A stretch of 64,000 nt of DNA from Clostridiaceae bacterium (GCA_902363735.1 CABJBA010000001.1:372001-436000), one strand, 5' to 3'; positions 17,882 through 26,914 are shown, numbered from the stretch's first letter. Notes: generated by a model not told the origin, from the letters alone. Numbers and translations are program-made.

Positions 17882-19588
17882 TTATCTTGTTCCGCCGCCT
17901 GAACCACCGCCGATGGAGCCGCCGCCACCGCCAAGAGAGGCAAATCCGCCCCCGCCACCGCTGCGTTTTTCCTGCTCACGCTGCTCTTCGGCAGCTTTCA
18001 TATTTCTGTAAAGCAAATGATGATAGGAATAGGCGGTAACCATGCTCCGGCTGTAATCGGCCAGCTCGGCAGAGATTTGCGGGTACAGCGCCTTCATTTG
18101 CTCCGCCACCTGATCGGCGATGCCAAACAGCATGGCATAGGTCAAAAGCTCCCGCCAGATGGGCATTTCCTTAACGCCGCGCTCGGCAATCAGTGAAAAA
18201 TCCGCCAGATAGCGCTTCAGCCCCACCAGTTCGCCCAGCTCCTGCTCCCCCGCAGGGGTCAAATCGGTGAGCCCGGCAGGCATATGCCACCGTTTCAGGC
18301 AGTGCTTTTGATTTAAATAGGCTCTGCCCGCACTGTCGCATTTCTGTATGTAGGTACGCAGCAGCTTGTCATTTTGGCTTGCAAAGCGTTCCAGTTCCTT
18401 TGCCTGTAAGATGCCGTCCGCACCGGCCGCACCCTCCAGAACCGTATAGAGGTACTCATCATACTCGTTCATTTGGCTGTGCTGACTGCCCATGAGCCGC
18501 AGACTGACCGTTTCCTTTGTTTTACCCATAAAGCCGACCTCCTGCGTTTCCATAGAGGACAGGCAGCCAAGCTGAATCAGGCGCAGCATTCCTGTGGCAA
18601 GAATTGAACCGTCTTCACAGACATCAAACAGCCGTCCCAGCGCATAGGTGGCACTCAGATTACCGCTATTCGGAACATCCCTAAAATACCCGAATCTGTC
18701 CGCAAATCTGTTTAGCTTTCTTCGTCTGAGCTTTTTGCTGCGCCCCAGAAAGAATGCCGCCAACGCAATGGGTGTTCCAAATAAAATGACCATCCCCAAA
18801 ACCAGTTCAAAAACTGTGCCTTCTTCCTGCTTTGCACCGAAGTCATCATAGTCGCTGCCCTGAAAAGCGGTTTGTTTGAGGGATTCAAAGCTGTCCGGCT
18901 CCTGTCTTGCGGGTGATAAAACACCCTTTTCCAAGGAGAACAGCAGTGTCACATGGTTTTCGGAACGAATGGGGCTTTCCGTGTAGGCAAGAATGGCGCC
19001 GTCTAAAAATTCCACCTGTCCGTTATAGCCAAATCCCCAGATATCGGCGGTTTCATCGGTGATGGGCGTGCCGTCCGCCAGCCGAATTTCCACCGTCACA
19101 TCGGTGGGTGTGGTGTTCATCCCATCGTTTGCGAATCGAAAATTAACACCATCCCTATCGCTGTAAGCACCCACCACGTTATCCAGCTTGTATTCAATGA
19201 CATAGCGGTTTTGTCCGTACTCGCTGATGCCAAAACAGATTTCATAGCCTGTATCGGTCTCGCTGATGCCGCATTTTCTCGCTTTTTCTTCAAAGCTCCA
19301 ATCAATATTCCAATCCGGCACCGTCTCATAGCTCCCGTTTTGATCGGAGACCGTAAGCTGGCTGATGGTCAGGTAATCGGGTGCGTTCATGGGGATATAG
19401 CTTTCGGTTCCCTCGTCAAAGCTGCCCGTCCAGACCTGTGTAATGTACATGGAGCCATCCTCGTAAATGACGGCCTGAATATCCATGGTATTTACCTGAT
19501 TTGCCGCAAAAGCCGGGAGAGGCAGGGCAAATAATAAAGCAAAGCATAGAATCAGACCGCTTATTTTTTTGCGCATAGGACACCTCAT
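17882..19588 (-). CDS. DUF2207 family membrane protein with glycine-rich tail
   Basis: This 568-residue protein has a signal peptide (GLILCFALLFALPLPAFA) and an extracellular DUF2207 domain to about residue 240 (IYEDGSMYITQVW, ESYIPMNAP, DGVNFRFANDGMN). One membrane segment (VLGMVILFGTPIALAAFF) and a cytoplasmic domain follow. The C-terminus is SGGGGGFASLGGGGG-like, as is common in this family. An alternative ATG at 19576 is nearly as good. It overlaps the LemA stop (ATGA). DUF2207 and LemA proteins are frequently paired in Bacillota; their envelope role is not established. Confidence 0.85.
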   Translation of the reverse strand: MRCPMRKKISGLILCFALLFALPLPAFAANQVNTMDIQAVIYEDGSMYITQVWTGSFDEGTESYIPMNAPDYLTISQLTVSDQNGSYETVPDWNIDWSFEEKARKCGISETDTGYEICFGISEYGQNRYVIEYKLDNVVGAYSDRDGVNFRFANDGMNTTPTDVTVEIRLADGTPITDETADIWGFGYNGQVEFLDGAILAYTESPIRSENHVTLLFSLEKGVLSPARQEPDSFESLKQTAFQGSDYDDFGAKQEEGTVFELVLGMVILFGTPIALAAFFLGRSKKLRRRKLNRFADRFGYFRDVPNSGNLSATYALGRLFDVCEDGSILATGMLRLIQLGCLSSMETQEVGFMGKTKETVSLRLMGSQHSQMNEYDEYLYTVLEGAAGADGILQAKELERFASQNDKLLRTYIQKCDSAGRAYLNQKHCLKRWHMPAGLTDLTPAGEQELGELVGLKRYLADFSLIAERGVKEMPIWRELLTYAMLFGIADQVAEQMKALYPQISAELADYSRSMVTAYSYHHLLYRNMKAAEEQREQEKRSGGGGGFASLGGGGGSIGGGSGGGTR

Positions 19589-20139
19589 TTCATGCTGGGC
19601 ATATCTGCCTTGGATGCCTGCTCCTCCAGATAGTCCCTTTGCCGGAAACCCAGCATGCCGGCAATTGCAGACACTGGGAACATCCGGATTTCACGGTTGA
19701 GCTTGGTCACACTGTCGTTGTAAATCAGGCGGCTGGTGCGCACCATGTTTTCAAAGGTCTGCACCGCATCCATGGTTTTGATATAGGTTTGGTTCGCCTT
19801 TAGCTCCGGATATTGCTCCGTCACCATGGCAATCCTGCCCAGCGCTTCGGAAATAATCCCTTCCTGATGCAGCACATCCTTCGGCGTGGATTTTGCTGTA
19901 ATCACGCTTCTTCTGGATTTAATGGTTTCAATCAGCGTTTCGCTTTCGTGCTTGGCATAGCCCTTGGTCAAGTCCAAAAGAGCCGTCAGCGCATCAAAGC
20001 GGCTGGACAGCTGTACTCCGATCTGACTCATGGCGTTGCTGATATTCTCATCAAGCACCACCAGTCTGCGCTGGGTGGAGATAGCCCATAGGACAATGAC
20101 TGCAAGGACTGCTATGATTGCGATAAAAGTTGGCAGCAT
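19585..20139 (-). CDS. LemA family protein (copy 1)
   Basis: This 184-residue protein has one N-terminal membrane segment (LPTFIAIIAVLAVIVLWA) followed by the LemA helical domain: RRLVVLDENISNAMSQIGVQL, then KANQTYIKTMDAVQTFENMV, SRLIYNDSVTKLNREIR, MFPVSAIAGMLGF and RDYLE. Length matches the family. LemA proteins have a short outside N-terminus and a large cytoplasmic helical bundle, with unknown function. The SD GGAGGG is clear. It is followed directly by DUF2207. The paralogue at 26148-26702 differs at a modest number of positions and is also intact. Confidence 0.92.
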   Translation of the reverse strand: MLPTFIAIIAVLAVIVLWAISTQRRLVVLDENISNAMSQIGVQLSSRFDALTALLDLTKGYAKHESETLIETIKSRRSVITAKSTPKDVLHQEGIISEALGRIAMVTEQYPELKANQTYIKTMDAVQTFENMVRTSRLIYNDSVTKLNREIRMFPVSAIAGMLGFRQRDYLEEQASKADMPSMK

Positions 20140-20168
20140 CGTATATTCCCTCCTGTTTCTGTTTTTGG

Positions 20169-20204
20169 AAACGGCAGGGAAGTCTTTCAGACCTCCTGCC
20201 GTTT
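20169..20204 (-). terminator. Attenuator-like hairpin between lipoprotein and LemA, copy 1
   Basis: AAACGGCAGG and CCTGCCGTTT form a 10-bp stem between the lipoprotein stop and the LemA start. The T-run is short, so partial read-through into LemA is likely. A stronger hairpin occupies the same place in copy 2 (26735-26764). Confidence 0.55.
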
Positions 20205-20247
20205 CAGGTCAATCAAAGACACTTCTTGAAATGTCATTGCAGCTAAA

Positions 20248-20760
20248 TTACTCTACGCCCATAGCGTCAAGGACCGCTGTTAATTTTTCATCATAATCTG
20301 CAACCAGTTCCGCCGCTGTTTCCAGCTTTGCAGCATCATTTTCGTCAGCCGCCTCATAAAGGGTTTGCTGATATAGTGCAAGTGCCTCTATGCATGCAGT
20401 CAGCACCTCCGCTTTGTCGTCGTAGATGTTGGTTTCCCATGCTGTGCTTTGCACATCCTGAAGCATTTCATTTGCATCCTCCGCCAACTGCTTGTATGCG
20501 TCAAGGAGATCGCTTTCTTCTTTTTGACCGCTTTTTACTTCCTCAAGCAGTGTGCCTATGGCCTGCTGATCTTCGTAATTTTCAATAATACGATCAAAAA
20601 AGCCCTGAAGCTTTGCGAAATCCGCATCCGCTTTCGCTTGCTCATCTGCGGCAGCCCCCTGCTGCTGGGTGGATGGTGCGTCTGTATCAGCCTCACCGCC
20701 GCAGGCCGCAAGGCTTAGTGTCATGACAAGTGCCACCATAAGTACCAGTAATTTTTTCAT
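20248..20760 (-). CDS. Small lipoprotein (copy 1)
   Basis: This 170-residue lipoprotein has signal MKKLLVLMVALVMTLSLAAC, with the lipobox LAAC giving a lipid-modified cysteine at residue 20. The mature part is acidic and helical (DADFAKLQGFFDRIIENYED, LYEAADENDAAKLETAAEL) and probably coiled-coil. The SD is GGAGGATTTGAA before the ATG. The first 20 residues are almost identical to those of the lipoproteins at 27646 and 28536, but the mature parts differ. It lies at the head of the copy 1 operon, directly behind the double CATGAAACAT element at 20850-20880. No function is recognised. Confidence 0.8.
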   Translation of the reverse strand: MKKLLVLMVALVMTLSLAACGGEADTDAPSTQQQGAAADEQAKADADFAKLQGFFDRIIENYEDQQAIGTLLEEVKSGQKEESDLLDAYKQLAEDANEMLQDVQSTAWETNIYDDKAEVLTACIEALALYQQTLYEAADENDAAKLETAAELVADYDEKLTAVLDAMGVE

Positions 20761-20814
20761 TTCAAATCCTCCGTTTTCTATTGGATAGTGTTAAGGGTAT
20801 CTCCCTACGTGCAC

Positions 20815-20880
20815 TCTATCAAAAAATCTTCTCTTAAAACTATCATCTGCATGAAACATGATTTTTTCGACATGAAACAT
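20815..20880 (-). promoter_or_regulatory. Site A: twin CATGAAACAT repeats with GATAGA box
   Basis: Two perfect copies of CATGAAACAT (20850-20859 and 20871-20880) start 21 bp apart. On the transcribed (minus) strand they read ATGTTTCATG, followed after 29 nt by GATAGAGTG (20815-20820), a -10-like box 55 nt before the lipoprotein ATG. A 21-bp period is typical of LytTR-family sites. Confidence 0.7.
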
Positions 20881-20947
20881 AGTTTCGGGAGTGGAGATTT
20901 TAGGAAAAACTGACTTGGAGCGGTAGAATCATACGAAGAAATGTGTT

Positions 20948-21120
20948 TTAGCTGACCGTTGCAAAGTAACTTCCGCCCTCTGTTGCCTCGAGGATCAGCT
21001 TGGCGCCGTCTGTGGTGGCATCTGAAAAGTCAACGCCCATGAAGGTTACTTGATTTCCACTGCCATCCCGCACCAAAAGGTCCCAAACGAGGGTGTCCTC
21101 GGTGAAGGCGAGCTGGCATA
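20948..21120 (-). pseudogene. 3' remnant of a lipoprotein gene (copy of 28536-29252)
   Basis: About 170 bp nearly identical to the last 57 codons of the 238-residue lipoprotein gene at 28536 (reading TLVWDLLV, then VTFMGVDFSDATTDGAKL to ATVS and stop). It has no start, signal peptide or 5' half. It marks the edge of the segmental duplication. The remainder of the 537-bp gap holds site A and the terminator at 21168-21208. Confidence 0.85.
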
Positions 21121-21167
21121 AGTGACTGTGTCACAGAGACAATTTAGGGAAGCAAACTGAATACGGA

Positions 21168-21208
21168 AAAGCAAGGGAGGAAACCAATATCGGTTCCTCC
21201 CTTGCTTT
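21168..21208 (-). terminator. Terminator after the second SLH/LysM gene
   Basis: AAAGCAAGGGAGGAA pairs with TTCCTCCCTTGCTTT, with a further ACC/GGT pairing inside. It lies 90 nt downstream of the copy 2 surface-protein stop and ends copy 2 transcription. Confidence 0.75.
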
Positions 21209-21297
21209 ATTTGTGTGCTGATATTCGCTCCTGCTTATTCCATTATGCCTCATCTTATTGACATCAGTCTTAGCACTTTAGAAAGAGAACCATCAGT

Positions 21298-24200
21298 TTA
21301 TTCCTCCGGTACCCTTAGTACATCCCCTGGATGAATTAAAGAAAATCTGCTCTTATTATTCAGCCGTTCCAATTCAGCCATAGTGCAGTTCAACTTGCGG
21401 GAGATACTCCAGAAGCTATCGCCTTTTTGTACGGTGTAGGTGGTGTACCGCAAATTCTTCGGCACATCCGCTGTCACGCCGTACTGATCAAAGGTATAGG
21501 TCGCCCCGTCGATGTCCTGCTTGCCGGTGATGGGCTTGCCATCCTTGAAATACATCCATTTGCCGGAATCGTTCATAGACCAGCCCTGCGCCGTGTCGCT
21601 GGAAATTGCCAGCTCCACAAAGCGGCGCAGTACAGCAGACACCTCGGCCCTTGTGGCTGTACCCTGCGGGTCAAAGAGATTGCCGTTTTTGCCGCTGATC
21701 ACACCTGCCATCTGCATCTGCTTTACGGCTTCTTTGGCGTAGGTACTAATCTTGCTATTATCGGCAAAGGTATTTTCGATATGAACCTTCGGCAGAGTAT
21801 AACCGATGGCCTTGGCATAGCCCGTCATAATGACCGCCATCTGCTCACGGGTGATGGACTGATCCGGGGCAAACTTTCCATTGCCGATGCCGTTTACGAT
21901 GTTGTTTTTGCTTGCCCACTCAATGTAACCCATATCGTAGGCGTCGTTTTTCACATCGGTGAAGCTGCTCTTTGTATAGCCGCTCACATCGGCGTTTGCC
22001 AGCCGTCCGAGGGCGGTGACGAACATTCCTCTTGTCATGGCGGTGTTCGGGCTGAAGGTAGTGTTGGAAGTGCCGCTAAACAATCCACGGCTCACCACAA
22101 ACTCAATATCTTCCTTTGCCCAATGACCTGCAATGTCCGTAAATGCCGTGTTGGCCTGTTTATAGCCGATGCCGTAGGTGGAAAAATGGGAGGTGGAAAA
22201 ACGCAGCACCTTTTCCACACTGTCATAGACTGAGTTTGTGAGCCAGTGTACCTTGCCGTTAGCGTCCACATAGACCGCCTGCACATTCCCAGCCTTTTCA
22301 TTTGCGCCGAGGGTGTACGGGATGGTTACTGATACGCTGCCTGCGCCGAAGCTGCTGACCGCCTTGCCGTTGCCGTAGTTTACCTTGAGGTCGAATACCG
22401 GGCGGCTACCGATGGCTTTTTTCGCATCACCGGTCAGCTTGCTACTGTCCCCACGGGTGGCGGTGATGTTGACATCCGATTTTGCCTGTTTGTTGATTTC
22501 CTGCACGGTAGCCAAATCCATGCCGATTCGGATGTCGGGGTTATCTACCACCACAATGGTGTTGACGATTTTCTTCGCAATGATGGTGTCCTGTACCGTC
22601 TTAGGCAGATTGACCGTAACATTAGAGCCGGTCTTGCTGCCGGTATCAACACGGAGGATCACCGTGATTCCATTTTGCTCGTTGCCGTTTTTCTTGGCCT
22701 CAGCCAGTGCCTTGTCAAGGGCCTCGGCAAAAGTTTTGTCGGTGATGCTCACTGTGTTGTTGCCGTTGCCGTCCACTGTGCCGGGAACCTTGATTTCTCC
22801 CTGTGTAGGAGTATTGGGTTGGTCGTTATCGTTTTCTACGGGCGGGGGGGAGCCTTGGTCGTTATCGTTTTCTACGGGCGGGGGTGAAAATGCGAGGTAT
22901 TTATAGCTATACATTTCATTCGCGTAATAGGGCGTTGTTGGGGTTCCCTCATAAGATGTGCTTGCTGTAACGGTCACCTTGGCGCTGTTAAAGCTCGGTG
23001 CTGCGCCTGTGTTCAGCGCCCTGTCGCCGCCCTTTATCACGGGCCAACCGCCCTCGATCACAACGCCTTGTTTGCCCGAAATCGCCCACCATAATTTTGA
23101 AGAAATCACCGCATCGCCCGAAACGCGCACAGGGTGTTGGCTCTTGTTTTGGATCGCATATGACCCCGCTCCGCTTGCGCTTACCGTGCCGCCCGAGATG
23201 ACTATGGGGCCGCTGCGTTCGGAAGAAGAAATCACAGCCCCGTTGCTTCCCCTGTCGCGCACTGTGCCACCCGCGATGGTAAGCGTGCCTGCTCCGTTTT
23301 TAATATCCCCGTCGATGACCCCGTCTTTGGCCGCGCTGTTATCGGTAACGGTTAGGTTACCCCACGCGTTGAACAGGACGCTCCCCGAAGGGCAGCTCAG
23401 CGTTTTTCCGTTCAAATCGAGGGTGAAGTTTTTCCCCTTCTCGTTAAACACGGTTTCTCTAAGGGCATTGTCTACTAGCAAAACAATGGTGCTCCCGCTC
23501 GCGCCCATAGTAAACACATCTTGCAGGTCTTTATAAAACTTTGTGCCAATCGCCGCAACAGCGATGGTTGGCGTAAACATCAAATATTTGTAACTACTAA
23601 AGATGGTGGTTGACACATCATACGGGAACAACAGTGTTAATTTGTAATATGAAAGCGCGTCTCTCTCGTAATCTGTGCCCGCCCAGAGCTGCGCGTCCAG
23701 GCTTAGCGTCGGAAGTCCGATCATCGCCATATAGCGCCCTTTGACGATGGAATTACCGCGTAAGATCATGATGGAGTCCTTTTTGCTCGCGCGGATACCC
23801 ACGCCTCTTTCACCCGTGGCGTTTATCATGCCGCCGGAAATTTCTACGGTGTAGCCACCTCTGTTGTTGATGGCATTAGTGGTTTCATAATCGGCAGCCT
23901 CTTGCAAATTGGTTTGCGCGGTATTCTCAATCGTCCCGCCTGTGATCTTTAAAACGGTATCATCAACTTGTTGATTGTACACAGGCATACAGATCGTTCC
24001 AAAGTCATACCTTGTATCCGCGCTGGTTATGAGAGCCGTGCCGCCGATGGTAATATTCCCGTTTCCGCTAATCAAAATTGCTGTTCCGGCATTTGCCCTT
24101 ACTTCGCCACCCGAAATATTCAATATGCCGCTCTGGTTGAAGATTGTGGCGCCGTTAATACCGGCACAAGATACTGTGCCGCCTTTGATCTCCACGCTGC

Positions 24201-25074
24201 CCCAAATATTGTTGATAGCGCCGCCAAAATCGTTCCCTGCGTTTTCTATCGTGCCGCCTTCAACAACGAGGCTGCTTCCAAGCAGCTGGATCGTATTGAT
24301 TTGCGGCGCTGTGGTCGTGACCTTGCCGTTCTGTTCGGAGGAGCGATCGGTGATCGTCAGCTTGCCGCTGCCACAGTGTGTGATGACGGCATCGGCGGCA
24401 CCGGCGGCGCCGGTATACTGCATCGTTTTGCCGTTTAAGTCAATAGTAATGTTGGAATTATTGCCGGTATCAATATTCAGAGCTTCAGTGATTGTGAAAT
24501 CGGCAGAAAGTTTCAAATCCAATTCGCCCGAGGCATTATTAATGGCGGTTTGAAGCGCTGCAAAACCAGCAATATCCGTTGGTGTGCTAATAGCAAGCGG
24601 TGCCATCATTTCTGCTGCATCAAGCGGCAATTCGCCCACCGTCACTTTAATTTCCGGCAGTTGCGCACTGACCGTGTAACCCTTTATCCCCGGTGTAAAA
24701 ACATACTCGCCTTCGGTGTTCATGTCATAGCCGGGCGAACCCCACCTCACCGGAATATCCACGGTGTTTTCCACCCATTCGGGCTCGGTTGCTGTTGTGG
24801 GAGTTGCCGTTTGTGGGCTGCCGGAATCCTGTGTGGGATTTTCAGCGGCAGGCACGGCTGTCCGCACCGTGGCGGTCAGTGTCTCGGGCAGGTCTAAACC
24901 CTCGATGGATGTGCCCAGTGATGCCGTTTTTTCTGCTTCTGTAAGCGGTGCAAAGCTGGTGATTTCCCCGCTTGTGCCAATAGGCGTATGTATTTCTTCC
25001 GCCATTGCGGTCACTGGTAGCAGGGACACGATCATGCAGAGCGTCAGAAGCATACTTAATAGTCGTTTCTTCAT
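21298..25074 (-). CDS. Secreted surface protein with beta-helix-like region, SLH and LysM domains
   Basis: The protein has 1258 residues from the ATG at 25074 (AAGGAGGAA upstream). The signal peptide, the first 120 or so mature residues (EEIHTPIGTSGEITSFAP) and the last 500 residues are close to the 1944-residue paralogue at 10907. The middle is unrelated: repeated short strands (VEGGTIENAG, VEIKGGTVSC, LNISGGEVRAN, ISGNGNITIGG) suggest a right-handed parallel beta-helix, a typical adhesin or glycan-binding scaffold. Three SLH domains, WMYFKDGKPI and a terminal LysM anchor it to the wall. It is the last gene of the copy 2 operon and is intact although its upstream neighbours are broken. Confidence 0.85.
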   Translation of the reverse strand: MKKRLLSMLLTLCMIVSLLPVTAMAEEIHTPIGTSGEITSFAPLTEAEKTASLGTSIEGLDLPETLTATVRTAVPAAENPTQDSGSPQTATPTTATEPEWVENTVDIPVRWGSPGYDMNTEGEYVFTPGIKGYTVSAQLPEIKVTVGELPLDAAEMMAPLAISTPTDIAGFAALQTAINNASGELDLKLSADFTITEALNIDTGNNSNITIDLNGKTMQYTGAAGAADAVITHCGSGKLTITDRSSEQNGKVTTTAPQINTIQLLGSSLVVEGGTIENAGNDFGGAINNIWGSVEIKGGTVSCAGINGATIFNQSGILNISGGEVRANAGTAILISGNGNITIGGTALITSADTRYDFGTICMPVYNQQVDDTVLKITGGTIENTAQTNLQEAADYETTNAINNRGGYTVEISGGMINATGERGVGIRASKKDSIMILRGNSIVKGRYMAMIGLPTLSLDAQLWAGTDYERDALSYYKLTLLFPYDVSTTIFSSYKYLMFTPTIAVAAIGTKFYKDLQDVFTMGASGSTIVLLVDNALRETVFNEKGKNFTLDLNGKTLSCPSGSVLFNAWGNLTVTDNSAAKDGVIDGDIKNGAGTLTIAGGTVRDRGSNGAVISSSERSGPIVISGGTVSASGAGSYAIQNKSQHPVRVSGDAVISSKLWWAISGKQGVVIEGGWPVIKGGDRALNTGAAPSFNSAKVTVTASTSYEGTPTTPYYANEMYSYKYLAFSPPPVENDNDQGSPPPVENDNDQPNTPTQGEIKVPGTVDGNGNNTVSITDKTFAEALDKALAEAKKNGNEQNGITVILRVDTGSKTGSNVTVNLPKTVQDTIIAKKIVNTIVVVDNPDIRIGMDLATVQEINKQAKSDVNITATRGDSSKLTGDAKKAIGSRPVFDLKVNYGNGKAVSSFGAGSVSVTIPYTLGANEKAGNVQAVYVDANGKVHWLTNSVYDSVEKVLRFSTSHFSTYGIGYKQANTAFTDIAGHWAKEDIEFVVSRGLFSGTSNTTFSPNTAMTRGMFVTALGRLANADVSGYTKSSFTDVKNDAYDMGYIEWASKNNIVNGIGNGKFAPDQSITREQMAVIMTGYAKAIGYTLPKVHIENTFADNSKISTYAKEAVKQMQMAGVISGKNGNLFDPQGTATRAEVSAVLRRFVELAISSDTAQGWSMNDSGKWMYFKDGKPITGKQDIDGATYTFDQYGVTADVPKNLRYTTYTVQKGDSFWSISRKLNCTMAELERLNNKSRFSLIHPGDVLRVPEE

Positions 25075-25249
25075 AAGGTCTGTTCCTCCTTGATTCGTAA
25101 AATTGGTTTTCCTTGTTCCAAAAGTTTTTTCAGCCTCCCGGTTTCTTCCTCGGTGGCGGGGCAATATGGGTTTTCTCACAGGAGGGGCATTCCGTTACCG
25201 CTCCCACCCGGCAGAATACAAAGCCGCAGTCCTCACAGGCATAAGTCAT
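25071..25249 (-). pseudogene. Frameshifted zinc-ribbon gene (copy 2)
   Basis: It reads MTYACEDCGFVFCRVGA and ECPSCEKTHI, as in copy 1, then shifts frame. Copy 1 has CATATTCGCCCCGCC where copy 2 has CATATTGCCCCGCC, a one-base deletion. The original frame resumes after the deletion as TEEETGRLKKLLEQGKP and ends overlapping the surface-protein start. Both CxxC pairs are kept, so a truncated knuckle could still be made. Confidence 0.8.
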
Positions 25250-25286
25250 GCCATCCCCTCCTTTCCCCATGGACAGGACGATTTGT

Positions 25287-25400
25287 TCAAATTCCAAGGA
25301 GCTGCTTTTTCTTTGCCTCAAACTCCTGCTGGGAAATGACGCCCTCTTCCATAAGCGTCTTGTATTTCTTGATTTCTTCGATGGCGTCGGCAGGTGGAGC
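25287..25400 (-). pseudogene. SHOCT-domain remnant of the DUF4428-like gene (copy 2)
   Basis: Only the last 37 codons survive (APPADAIEEIKKYK .. MEEGVISQQEFEAKKKQLLGI, stop). The zinc ribbon and central region are gone, and the remnant is joined directly to DUF2207 sequence, in a different frame, by a deletion of more than 1.5 kb relative to copy 1. Confidence 0.85.
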
Positions 25401-26139
25401 CATGTTGGTAGGTGGCGCTCAGATTGCCGTCGTTGGGAATATCCCCGAAATATCCGAATCGCTCTGCGAATTTGTTCAGCTTCTTCTGCTTGACCCTCTT
25501 ACTGCGACCCCGAAGGAAGGCTACAGGCGCAATGGGACTTTCCGTGTAGGCAAGAATGGCGCCGTCTGAAAATTCCACCTGTCCGTCATAGCCAAAACCC
25601 CATACGTCGGTGTTTTTATCGGTGATGGGCGTACCGTCCGTCAGCCGGATTTCAACTTTTATATCGGTAGGGGTGGTGTTCATTCCATCGTTTATAAATC
25701 AGAAGTTTACGCCGTCCCTGTCGCTGTAACCGCCCACCACATTGTCCAGCTTATATGCAATCGCCTAGCGGTTTTGTCCAAACCTGCTGATGCCAAATCA
25801 GAGTTCATACCCGCTGTCGGTTTCATGGATTCCACATTTTCCTGCCTTTTCTTCAAAATTCCAGTCAATGTTCCAATCCGGCACAGTATCGTAGACTCCG
25901 TTTTGGTCGGATACGGCAAGCTCACTAATGGTTAGGTAATTGGGTGCATTCATGGGAATGTAGCTTTCGATTCCCTCGTCAAAATCGCCTTCCCATACCT
26001 GTGTAACGTACATGAAGCCGTCCTGATAAAGAACAGCTTCTATGTCGATGGTATTTACCTTGTTTGCCGCAAAAGCCGAGGGAGGGAGGACAAATAACAA
26101 GGCAAAGCATAGAATCAGGCCGCTCACTTTTTTGCGCAT
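25401..26139 (-). pseudogene. DUF2207 pseudogene (copy 2)
   Basis: The 5' part is intact (signal peptide GLILCFALLFVLPPSAFA, then YVTQVWEGDFDEGIESYIP). Three in-frame stops then follow without frameshift: TGA after DSGYEL, TAG after FGQNR and TGA after DGVNF. Downstream, a deletion removes the region between TESPI and the membrane-proximal GRSK segment, and the cytoplasmic domain ends abruptly after NLSATY. A product of about 113 residues could be exported, but the family protein is lost. The equivalent gene in copy 1 is intact. Confidence 0.88.
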
Positions 26140-26147
26140 AAAGCACC

Positions 26148-26702
26148 TTATTTCATGCTTGGCATATCCGCCCTGGCTGCCTGTTCCTCCAGATAATCTC
26201 TTTGCCGAAATCCCAGCATTCCAGAAATCACAGAGACTGGGAACATTCGGATTTCACGGTTCAGCTTCGTCACGCTGTCGTTATAGATTAGGCGGCTGGT
26301 GCGCACCATATTTTCAAAGGTTTGAACCGCATCCACGGTTTTAATGTAATTTTGATTGGCTTTGAGGTCGGGGTATTGCTCCGTTACCATGGAGATTCTG
26401 CCCAAGGCTTCGGAAATAACGCCCTCCTGGCGCAGCACATCATCCGGCGTGGATTTTGCCGTGATGACGCTTCTTCTGGATTTAATTGTCTCAATCAGCG
26501 TTTCACTTTCGTGCTTGGCATAGCCCTTTGTTAAATCCAAAAGGGCCGTTAGAGCATCAAAACGACTGGAAAGCTGCACCCCTATCTGGCTCATGGCATT
26601 GCTGATATTCTCATCCAGCACCACCAGTCTGCGCTGGGTGGAGATGATCCATAGAACAATGACCCCAGCAATTACGGCGATTGTGATGAAAGTTGGTAGC
26701 AT
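26148..26702 (-). CDS. LemA family protein (copy 2)
   Basis: This 184-residue paralogue of the LemA at 19585 has the same membrane segment (LPTFITIAVIAGVIVLWI) and the full helical domain (VLDENISNAMSQIGVQL, VDAVQTFENMV, SRLIYNDSVTKLNREIR). The SD GAGGAGGG is clear. It remains intact although the downstream DUF2207 gene is broken, so it may be used on its own or simply be younger in decay. It is preceded by a strong hairpin at 26735-26764. Confidence 0.9.
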   Translation of the reverse strand: MLPTFITIAVIAGVIVLWIISTQRRLVVLDENISNAMSQIGVQLSSRFDALTALLDLTKGYAKHESETLIETIKSRRSVITAKSTPDDVLRQEGVISEALGRISMVTEQYPDLKANQNYIKTVDAVQTFENMVRTSRLIYNDSVTKLNREIRMFPVSVISGMLGFRQRDYLEEQAARADMPSMK

Positions 26703-26734
26703 AATAAAACCCTCCTCTATTTAGTATTTTTAAG

Positions 26735-26764
26735 AAAAGCCGACAGAAGCTTCTGCCGACTTTT
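26735..26764 (-). terminator. Hairpin upstream of LemA, copy 2
   Basis: A 15-bp near-perfect stem (AAAAGTCGGCAGAAG with CTTCTGTCGGCTTTT, G-T pairs allowed) with almost no loop is followed by TTTTCTTAAAAA on the minus strand. It would stop transcription between the lipoprotein relic and LemA. Confidence 0.65.
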
Positions 26765-26821
26765 CAAACTATATTGATAGTCGCATTAGCAGGGTTCTGT
26801 TTGTTTCAATAGCTGTACTAT

Positions 26822-26914
26822 TAGTTAACAGATGCGAAATACTTTTCGTCCTCTGTTGACTCAAGGTTGAAGGCTGTAAGACTCAGCGTCATGACGAGCA
26901 CCATCATAAGCATA
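26822..26914 (-). pseudogene. Lipoprotein relic reduced to 30 codons
   Basis: An in-frame mini-gene reads MLMMVLVMTLSLTA, the lipoprotein signal seen at 20760, 28368 and 29252, fused directly to STEDEKYFASVN and stop, which corresponds to the end of the 238-residue lipoprotein (ATEGGSYFATVS). The whole mature middle and the lipobox cysteine are missing. It fits a large internal deletion of a fourth lipoprotein gene. Confidence 0.75.

Larger units (their letters stand above)
10907..21120. repeat. Segmental duplication, copy 1 (intact)
   Basis: This block has the order lipoprotein, LemA, DUF2207, DUF4428-like, zinc ribbon and SLH/LysM protein. It is matched by 21298-28715 with the same order. 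Near-identical stretches include the C-terminal coding region of the surface proteins (about 10907-12420 against 21298-22810), the zinc-ribbon region, LemA and the promoter block 20761-21120. Copy 1 genes are all intact. Confidence 0.8.
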
